This document shows positions 58,599 to 64,000 of a DNA stretch of 64,000 nucleotides, in pieces. The position numbers and the translations under genes were made by a program. Numbering within the stretch: position 1 is the first letter of the stretch; every line of letters starts with the position of its first letter. Below the pieces are notes generated by a model that saw only the letters and a list, made by a program, of their open reading frames with translations, had not been told where the DNA came from and did no database searches. The stretch spans positions 1-64,000 of the forward strand of contig NZ_JAKCFI010000006.1 of the NCBI RefSeq assembly GCF_021412625.1, in the 5' to 3' direction. Source of the stretch: Myxococcus stipitatus (GTDB taxonomy: Bacteria; Myxococcota; Myxococcia; Myxococcales; Myxococcaceae).

Positions 58599-60281
58599 TC
58601 ACCGCAGGCCCGGGTTGGTGAGCTGGCCTACATCCTCGTCGAGCACCTCGAAGGCGGCGACCTTGTCCTTGGGGGCGCGCACCAGGCGCTCTCCCAGGGG
58701 CATGACGTCGAAGCGGGCCCCCACGGACGCCAGGACCTTGCCCGTCAGGAGAATCTGGCCGGGGTTGGCCGTGGCGGACAGCCAGCTCGCCAGCGCCGTG
58801 CCCTCCCCCACCACCGTGTAGTTCGAGCGCACCTCCGCGCCGATCATCCCCACCAGGGCCCGGGTGGTGTGGAGCGCCATGCGCAGGTCGCACCGCTCGT
58901 CCAGGGGCTTGCGGCTCATGGCGCGCTCCCAGTCCGTGCGCAAGGAGAGCGCGGCCCGCACGGCCCTCACGGCGTCCTCGCCCTTCACGTAGGGGACGCC
59001 GAACAGGGCCCGCATGGAGTCGCCCTGGAAGCCCTCCACGGTGGCCTCGAAGCTGTACACGATGCCGCTGGCGCGGGCGTGGAAGTCGTTGAGCAGCTGG
59101 GTGGCCTTGGCCGCGCCGATGCGGGAGGTCAGGGCGCCGAAGCCCACCAGCTCCACGTGCAGCACGGTGACGGTGCGCTCCTCCAGGCCTGGCAGCCTGC
59201 CGCCCTGGCGCATGGCCTCCGAGGCGCGGCGCTCCGCCACGTCCGGCGGGTGGAAGCGCTCCAGGTTGCGGCGCAGGCGCTCCAGCGTGGCGCCGCCGTC
59301 GCGGGGGGAGAACTTCTGCACGCCGGTGGCCACCAGGTGCGCCACCGCCGAGCACGCATCCAGCATGGCCTCCACGGAGCTGTCGCCCTTGGCGGAGGTG
59401 TTGACGTAGAGCACGCCGACATAGGGCGGCTCCGCGCCGATGGGGATGCACAGCACGTTGTCCACGCCGTAGAGGATGACGCTCTCGCGCGAGGCGAAGC
59501 GGCGGTCGTCGCGCACGTCACCCACCGCGAGCGCGCGGCCCTGGCGCAGGACCTCGTCGACGATGGCGTCGGAGACGGGCACCTCGCCCTTGGCCAGCTT
59601 GCCCTTGTGGCGCACCGCCGCCGGCACCATGGCGCCCGTGGCGTGCTTGAGCAGCACCACGGCGGTGGTGGCGTTGGTGCGCTCCAGCAGCCGGTCCATC
59701 GTCGTGTCGAGGAACGTGGACAGCGAGGTGGCCGTCGCCAGCGCCTCCGCGACGCGGAACAACAGCACCAGCGTCTCCTGCCCCACGCGCGGCGTCGCCG
59801 GGGTGATGGGCGTGGAGGCGGAGAAGTCCTCGAACGGGAGCGGCCCCACGTTGTCGAGCAGGCGCAGCACGTCCACGTCGCGCACGTTCTTGGCGAGCAG
59901 CACCGACGGGCCCACGTCCTGCCCGTGGCCGAAGCGCACCACCCCGCCCGCGCCCAGGTCCACCATCTCCGTGGCCGCGTTCTCCACCGTGTTCGGCTGG
60001 CGCACGGAGAGGGTGTTCTCTCCCAGCGCCACGGTGTCGCCCGGGGAGAGCTGGCGCGAACCCTGGAGCGGCGCGCCGTTGACGCGGCTGCCGTTGCGGC
60101 TGCCCAGGTCCTCGATACGCAGGATGTCCGACTCGACGTACAGGCGCGCGTGTCTGCGCGACACCAGGTCGCCGCCCAGGACGATGTCGTTCTCGTCCGC
60201 GCGGCCCAGGCTGGTCACGCCCTCCGGCAGGTCATAGGACGTGTCGAAGTAGCCGGGCCCGTTGATGATGATCTGCCACAT
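58599..60281 (-). CDS. FHA-GAF-class III nucleotidyl cyclase-like protein, catalytic core degenerate
   Basis: A 560-residue cytoplasmic protein. FHA domain (about 1-95): SLGRADENDIVLGGDLVSRRHARLYV and LGSRNGSRVNG give the Arg, Ser-Arg-Arg-His and Asn-Gly phosphothreonine-binding residues. GAF domain (about 165-330): TATSLSTFLDTTMDRLLERT, IPIGAEPPYVGVLYVNT. C-terminal cyclase-like domain (about 370-545): HVELVGFGALTSRIG, VEGFQGDSMRALFGVP, NYTVVGEGTALASWLSATA. Compared with class III cyclases, the first metal Asp is Glu, the Lys before the GD is Gly, and the transition-state Asn and Arg are Ala and Trp, so cyclase activity is doubtful. It may be a receptor that binds nucleotide or relays the kinase's phosphorylation. 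Confidence 0.85.
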   Translation of the reverse strand: MWQIIINGPGYFDTSYDLPEGVTSLGRADENDIVLGGDLVSRRHARLYVESDILRIEDLGSRNGSRVNGAPLQGSRQLSPGDTVALGENTLSVRQPNTVENAATEMVDLGAGGVVRFGHGQDVGPSVLLAKNVRDVDVLRLLDNVGPLPFEDFSASTPITPATPRVGQETLVLLFRVAEALATATSLSTFLDTTMDRLLERTNATTAVVLLKHATGAMVPAAVRHKGKLAKGEVPVSDAIVDEVLRQGRALAVGDVRDDRRFASRESVILYGVDNVLCIPIGAEPPYVGVLYVNTSAKGDSSVEAMLDACSAVAHLVATGVQKFSPRDGGATLERLRRNLERFHPPDVAERRASEAMRQGGRLPGLEERTVTVLHVELVGFGALTSRIGAAKATQLLNDFHARASGIVYSFEATVEGFQGDSMRALFGVPYVKGEDAVRAVRAALSLRTDWERAMSRKPLDERCDLRMALHTTRALVGMIGAEVRSNYTVVGEGTALASWLSATANPGQILLTGKVLASVGARFDVMPLGERLVRAPKDKVAAFEVLDEDVGQLTNPGLR

Positions 60282-60436
60282 CGAATGCCCGACCTTACAC
60301 GACTCTCCCTTTCCAACAGAGAGGGAGCCACTGACGGGAGGACCGGGTGGGGGGGTGTCCCGGACTCACGGGCGCGGCCTTCCGCGCCGCGTCAAGACTG
60401 ACAGTGAGTCCTCCGCCTCGCAAGATTTCGCTGACG

Positions 60437-60928
60437 TCAGCGTGGGCGGTGGATGAAGACGGAGTTCTCCTTCCGCACGGCGGTGAAGGCGGTGAGGGGG
60501 CGCCGGGCGGGGCCCTGGAGGATCTGGCCATCCTGGGCGAAGCGCGAGCCGTGGCAGGGGCACTCCATGACTCCCTCATCGGGGAGCCAGGCCACGGCGC
60601 AATCACCGTGGGTGCAGATGCGCCAGAGCGCGACGAAGCACCCGGGCGAGACATGGACGAGCACCACGTCGAGGAGCGCCTCGGGGAGACGGACCTCGGC
60701 GTGGCCTCCTGGCGTGGCGAGCGCGGGGTGGTCCTCGAGGCGGACCTCCACCCAGCCCTGCTCGGCCGTCCCCGGCGGGGGCGCCCCGGAACAGGCGGCG
60801 CCCTCGGGGGGCGGGGCGAGCACCACGGCCTGCCGCCACTCCCCGCCGCACCCGGTCCCGAGCGCGGCGAGGGCACACCCTCCCCGCGCGAGCGCGAGGA
60901 GGGCCGAGCGGCGGTCCAGCGACGTCAC
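60437..60928 (-). CDS. Rieske [2Fe-2S] protein with Tat-type signal
   Basis: A 163-residue exported protein. The N-terminus DRRSALLALARGGCALAALGTGC has a twin-Arg and hydrophobic stretch ending in a lipobox-like Cys, so it is probably a Tat-exported lipoprotein-anchored Rieske protein. The cluster ligands are in CTHGDC and CPCHGSRF, the classical C-x-H and C-x-x-H motifs, with PLTAFTAVRK after. It is more like a Rieske ferredoxin than a bc1 subunit (no membrane anchor helix). Start GTG overlaps the previous gene's stop. A 14-bp palindrome CGCTGACGTCAGCG overlaps its stop codon. Confidence 0.85.
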   Translation of the reverse strand: MTSLDRRSALLALARGGCALAALGTGCGGEWRQAVVLAPPPEGAACSGAPPPGTAEQGWVEVRLEDHPALATPGGHAEVRLPEALLDVVLVHVSPGCFVALWRICTHGDCAVAWLPDEGVMECPCHGSRFAQDGQILQGPARRPLTAFTAVRKENSVFIHRPR

Positions 60929-61647
60929 GGAGCGCCGACCACCGGCGCGCCGTTCACCACCGCGACGGCGTCCAGGTCGAAGCCAGCGGAGTTGCCACCC
61001 GCGACGTTGGTGCCCGAGTCCACGATGCGGACGTAGCGCGCCCGGGTGAGGCCCACCGTCGCCAAATCGAACCCGTCGCCTCCAGCCACCGCCGGGTCCG
61101 TCGCGCTCACGCCGTTGGCGGGGTTGGCCGTCACCGGCTTGACGCCCGCGCATCCCGGATATCCGCCCGCCGCGTCCGCTGGCGCGCACGGGAAGGTGGC
61201 CCACTCGACGCCGTCGACGCTGACGGACACGGTGGCCCGCTCGGAGAACGTCTGGGGCCCGCCCGCGACGAGGAAGGCGTTCTCGAAGACGAGCAGGTCC
61301 ACGCCGGGCCCGTCGGTCACCTCGAGGTCCGTGAAGCGCAGGGTGATGGAGCCGCCCTTGCCCAGCGACAGTACGTCCAGCGAGCCGTTGTCCGGCCCCA
61401 ATCCGGTGGGAGGACCGAGGACCACGTCGGGGAACCGGTCCTGGCCGAAGCCGGCGCCCGCGCCCGGGACGAACTCGACCACCTCGTCCGCGTAGGGGTC
61501 CGCGGGCTTCGAGGGGCCCGCGTCCGGACCCGCGTCTCCCGCGTCCGGCGACGGCGAGGACGGCGCGTCGTCACCACAGGCCGCGAGGCACAGGAGCAGG
61601 GACAAGGCCGCGCCCCAGCAATGAATGCGAAACGCGCGCGACGTCAC
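60925..61647 (-). CDS. Surface lipoprotein, DPYADEVV family (copy 2 of the cassette)
   Basis: A 240-residue lipoprotein (LSLLLCLAAC lipobox, Asp/Pro/Gly/Ala-rich linker). The mature domain starts DPYADEVVEFVPGAGAGFGQ then DRFPDVVLGPP and contains LDVLSLGKGGSITLRFTDLE, LLVFENAFLVAGG, and a C-terminal half with RYVRIVDSGTNVAGG then NSAGFDLDAVAVV resembling a discoidin-like beta-sandwich. Two Cys (PCAP and GCAG) may pair. It is about 80% identical by eye to the gene at 63066. Coupled to the Rieske gene by a GTGA overlap. Confidence 0.85.
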   Translation of the reverse strand: MTSRAFRIHCWGAALSLLLCLAACGDDAPSSPSPDAGDAGPDAGPSKPADPYADEVVEFVPGAGAGFGQDRFPDVVLGPPTGLGPDNGSLDVLSLGKGGSITLRFTDLEVTDGPGVDLLVFENAFLVAGGPQTFSERATVSVSVDGVEWATFPCAPADAAGGYPGCAGVKPVTANPANGVSATDPAVAGGDGFDLATVGLTRARYVRIVDSGTNVAGGNSAGFDLDAVAVVNGAPVVGAP

Positions 61648-62942
61648 GGCGCCACCCGCACCCGGACGAGGCGCTGACCGTTCTTGTCACTGACGCCCAC
61701 GAGCAGGTCGGAGCCGAGCGGATCCAACCGGACCACGGACGTGCACTGGTCGGCGAAGGTGATGACGGGGGTGCGCGCGCCCACGGTGACGACGTCCCCG
61801 CCGATGCCGGTGGACAGCGCGAAGCGCGACACATCCGTGGCGACGAACGTGAAGCTGGCGTCATATCCGCCACGCTGCACGGCCACGCCCGCGCCGAACG
61901 CGGACGCCTGGTTGAAGTTGCTGCCCACGTCGAGCCGCGTCTGGTCGCCCAGCGCCACGGTCGCGCCGCCGGTGAGCGCCTGGGTGACGAGCGCGGGCGC
62001 CACCGCGTGGACCACGTTCACGTAGTCCGGGCTGCGCGCGTAGCCGAGCACCGCGATGCCGTTGTCCGCCACGCTGGTGAAGCCGCTGTTCGCCGCGTTC
62101 GACGGGAAGTCGGCCACCTTGACGGTGGTGAACGGCTCCGCCGACGTGACGAGGCCGAAGATGCCCACCGCGCCTGAGAGCGAACCCAGGCCACCGCCAT
62201 TGACGAGCACCGCGCTCGTATCCCCGGACGTGAAGCCCGCGGCCGTGTAGTTCTTGGGCGCGGAGACGTGAGTCGACGCGGCGGGCGTGGCGATGTCGTA
62301 GACGGCGAGGCTGCCCAGCACGTCGGTGGTCGCGGTGGTGTAGCTGGCGACCAGTCGCTTGCCGTCATTCACCAGTCCCCCGCCCACGAAGACGTCCGGC
62401 GCGCCCTGGGCCTGGTCCGCCCGCGTGACGACGTCGTAGAGCTTCGTGGTGGAGGGCGTCAGGTCCGGCCACGTGCCCAGCGAGTAGAGCGCGGCGGACT
62501 TGCCGAAGCCCTTCACCGCGTAGACCGCGTACGTGGGGCCGGGCGACACGCCCAGCGCGGCGACGTCATCCGGCAGCGGCACGGACTCCAGCGCCTCGAA
62601 GCCCGGCTGGAGCTGGAGCGTGCCCAGCTTCGCGTCATAGGTGGCGGTGTCGCACGGATTGGAGCCCGCGTCCGTCCCCGCGTCGGTGCCGGCATCCGTG
62701 CCGGCGTCCTCGGAGCCCGCGTCCGGCTGTCCCGGCGTCTGGACGGGCACGGTGTCGCACTTCTCGGCGCGGCAGACCCACTCCTGTCCCGCGGGCGGCT
62801 GACCGTTGTCGGCGCGGCAGTCGAAGGCGTCCACGCATTCGTCGGCGCAACCCGTGCCCAGCAACGCCACCGCGACGGTGGCCACCGCCAGCGAGACGGA
62901 CTTCATCCAGGGTGTCACATGCATCGTGTCCAAGGTCTTCAT
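61644..62942 (-). CDS. Surface lipoprotein, propeller-like (copy 2 of the cassette)
   Basis: A 432-residue lipoprotein. The signal (MKSVSLAVATVAVALLGTGC) ends in a Cys lipobox; a Cys-containing segment (ECVDAFDCRADNGQPP, VCRAEKCDT) and an Asp-Ala-Gly-Thr linker follow. The mature domain is rich in beta-hairpin repeats (PTYAVYAVKGFGKSAALYSL, TDVLGSLAVYDIATPAAS, GAVGIFGLVTSAEPFTTVKV, LGSDLLVGVSDKNGQRLVRV), consistent with a propeller. ATG 62942 has GAGG 6 nt upstream; ATGs at 62924 and 62906 are alternatives. Its 3' end is a close relative of the partial gene at 63809. Function unknown. Confidence 0.8.
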   Translation of the reverse strand: MKTLDTMHVTPWMKSVSLAVATVAVALLGTGCADECVDAFDCRADNGQPPAGQEWVCRAEKCDTVPVQTPGQPDAGSEDAGTDAGTDAGTDAGSNPCDTATYDAKLGTLQLQPGFEALESVPLPDDVAALGVSPGPTYAVYAVKGFGKSAALYSLGTWPDLTPSTTKLYDVVTRADQAQGAPDVFVGGGLVNDGKRLVASYTTATTDVLGSLAVYDIATPAASTHVSAPKNYTAAGFTSGDTSAVLVNGGGLGSLSGAVGIFGLVTSAEPFTTVKVADFPSNAANSGFTSVADNGIAVLGYARSPDYVNVVHAVAPALVTQALTGGATVALGDQTRLDVGSNFNQASAFGAGVAVQRGGYDASFTFVATDVSRFALSTGIGGDVVTVGARTPVITFADQCTSVVRLDPLGSDLLVGVSDKNGQRLVRVRVAP

Positions 62943-62973
62943 TCGCATCCTCGTGCTGGCTTGCGTTCCCGCC

Positions 62974-63003
62974 ACGGCGGGCCCTGCAGCTCGGGCCCGC
63001 CGT
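62974..63003 (-). terminator. Perfect 11-bp hairpin, first of two
   Basis: ACGGCGGGCCC (62974-62984) pairs with GGGCCCGCCGT (62993-63003) around an 8-nt loop, 31 nt upstream of the propeller gene. It may act as a terminator for the upstream lipoprotein gene or as an attenuator. Confidence 0.5.
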
Positions 63004-63016
63004 CATCCACCGCGGC

Positions 63017-63046
63017 TTCCCGTCCTCGCACCTGGGAGGACGGGAA
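63017..63046 (-). terminator. Perfect 11-bp hairpin, second of two
   Basis: TTCCCGTCCTC (63017-63027) pairs with GAGGACGGGAA (63036-63046) around an 8-nt loop, 19 nt after the stop at 63066. Likely a terminator of the upstream cassette copy; no T-run. Confidence 0.6.
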
Positions 63047-63065
63047 CCCCGGCGGTCCCACTCGA

Positions 63066-63812
63066 CTAGGGCGTGCCCGACAACGACACGCCATTGACCA
63101 CGGCGACGCCATCCAGGTCGAAGCCGGCGGAGGTGCCGCTCGACCCGTTGGTGCCCGCGTCGACGATGCGCACGTAGCGCGCCCGGGTGAGGCCCACCGT
63201 CGCCAGGTCGAACCCGTCGCCTCCAGCCACCGCCGGGTCCGTCGCGCTCACGCCGTTGGCGGGGTTGGCCGTCACCGGCTTGACGCCCGCGCATCCCGGG
63301 TACCCGCCCGCCGCGTCCGACGGCGCGCAGGGGAACTCGAACCACAGGACGCCGTCGTCGCTCACCGCCACGCGCGCTCGCTCGGTGAAGGCGCTGGGGC
63401 CTCCCGCGATGAGGAAGGGGTTCTCGAAGACGAGCAGGTCCACGCCCGGCCCATCCATCACCGCGAGGTCCGTGAAGCGCAGGACGATGGTGCCGCCCTT
63501 GCCCAGCGACAGCACGTCCAGCGAGCCGCTGTCCAACCCCGCCCCCACGGGAGGTCCGAGGACCACGTCGGGGAACCGGTCCTGGCCGAAGCCCGCGCCG
63601 GGGCCCGGGGTGAACTGGACCACCTCGTCCGCGTACGGGTCCGATGCATCCGGAGTCGCGGCATCGGGGACGAGGCCATCCGGCGTTCCCGAGTCCTCCT
63701 GTCCCGTGTCCTCCGGGGAGAGGGGCATGGCCTCGTCACCGCAGCCCGCGAGGCCCACGAGGCACGCGAGCAGCGCGCCTCGACGGAGTGGCGACAGGAC
63801 GCGCGGGCTCAT
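63066..63812 (-). CDS. Surface lipoprotein, DPYADEVV family (copy 1 of the cassette)
   Basis: A 248-residue lipoprotein: signal RRGALLACLVGLAGC (lipobox LAGC), a Glu/Asp/Pro/Ala linker, then the DPYADEVVQFTPGPGAGFGQ then DRFPDVVLGPP domain and the C-terminal RYVRIVDAGTNGSSG then TSAGFDLDGVAVV half. It closely matches the gene at 60925, including the Cys pairs. Its ATG overlaps the stop of the partial propeller gene upstream (63809-63812). Two strong hairpins follow. Confidence 0.85.
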   Translation of the reverse strand: MSPRVLSPLRRGALLACLVGLAGCGDEAMPLSPEDTGQEDSGTPDGLVPDAATPDASDPYADEVVQFTPGPGAGFGQDRFPDVVLGPPVGAGLDSGSLDVLSLGKGGTIVLRFTDLAVMDGPGVDLLVFENPFLIAGGPSAFTERARVAVSDDGVLWFEFPCAPSDAAGGYPGCAGVKPVTANPANGVSATDPAVAGGDGFDLATVGLTRARYVRIVDAGTNGSSGTSAGFDLDGVAVVNGVSLSGTP

Positions 63813-64000
63813 GGCGCCACCTGGATGCGGACCAGCCGCCGGCCGTTCTTGTCACTGATGCCCACGAGCAGGTCCGAGCCGAGCGAATCCAGCTTCACCA
63901 CGGAGGTGCACGGGTCCACGTAGGCGAGCACCGGCGTGCGTGTTCCCACCGTGACGGTGTTGCCCGTCATGTCCGGAGTCAGCGAGAAGCGCGAGACGTC
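63809..64000 (-). CDS. Partial surface lipoprotein, propeller-like (copy 1 of the cassette)
   Basis: Only the last 63 codons lie inside the window. The visible C-terminus TVTVGTRTPVLAYVDPCTSV then VKLDSLGSDLLVGISDKNGR closely matches that of the gene at 61644 (TVGARTPVITFADQCTSV..., LGSDLLVGVSDKNGQ). The cassette propeller gene plus DPYADEVV gene is therefore present twice in tandem. Confidence 0.8.
   Translation of the reverse strand, partial: DVSRFSLTPDMTGNTVTVGTRTPVLAYVDPCTSVVKLDSLGSDLLVGISDKNGRRLVRIQVAP

Noticed and set aside
60429-60442. 14-bp palindrome CGCTGACGTCAGCG
   Set aside because: Overlaps the stop codon of the Rieske gene with no regulator or promoter near; a chance palindrome or terminator part cannot be excluded, so no function is claimed.
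61500-61560. GAC/GCG repeats encoding Asp-Ala-Gly-Pro
   Set aside because: Ordinary low-complexity lipoprotein linker, not a CRISPR or structured repeat.

Overview
The window is a stretch of very GC-rich chromosome from a predatory myxobacterium, most likely Myxococcaceae (Myxococcus or Corallococcus type). This rests on the base composition, two eukaryote-like Ser/Thr protein kinases with the HRDISPxN catalytic loop, an FHA-GAF-cyclase-like protein, the HPr kinase/RapZ gene pair, many lipoproteins with Asp/Gly/Ala/Pro linkers, and many one-component regulators beside small enzyme operons. The genus is inference. No rRNA, tRNA or CRISPR array was seen.

Layout. 1-1.4 kb: remains of insertion sequences (an IS3-type transposase 3' end and a Cys-rich mobile-element-type ORF). 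1.4-12.3 kb: small regulator/enzyme modules (MarR + S41 peptidase, TIM-barrel pair, repeat lipoprotein, TetR-membrane protein-GNAT operon, a TMEM175-like channel that looks foreign, SDR + LysR). 12.7-18.3 kb: a GH15 glucosidase, then a compact RiPP-like locus made of a 43-residue basic precursor-like peptide, a YcaO protein with extra N-terminal domains, and a flavin amine oxidase. 18.3-36.8 kb: kinase-TPR protein, secreted and surface lipoproteins (beta-helix, M1 peptidase, possible JAMM-like metalloprotein, hydrolase-TPR fusion, 808-residue mosaic) and regulators with readable operators. 36.9-40.1 kb: a 1094-residue OTU-protease-like protein with an N-terminus like contractile-injection or polymorphic-toxin cargo. 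40.6-46.8 kb: hydrolase, AraC/DUF2000 pair, and an operon laid out like the mycobacterial mymA operon (BVMO, esterase, SDR, TetR) in which the esterase is reduced to its two ends. 46.9-55.1 kb: MntP, RapZ, HPr kinase, HIT protein, DUF1275 protein, spermidine-synthase-like membrane protein and CstA. 55.2-60.3 kb: kinase plus FHA-GAF-pseudocyclase. 60.4-64 kb: Rieske protein and a tandemly duplicated two-lipoprotein cassette that runs off the right edge.

The genes form short, tightly packed operons, often with ATGA or GTGA overlaps. Several one-component regulators have near-perfect palindromes at or next to their own start codons, so autoregulation can be inferred from sequence. The two most interesting systems are the YcaO/amine-oxidase RiPP locus (14736-18272) and the orphan OTU-like effector (36858-40142).
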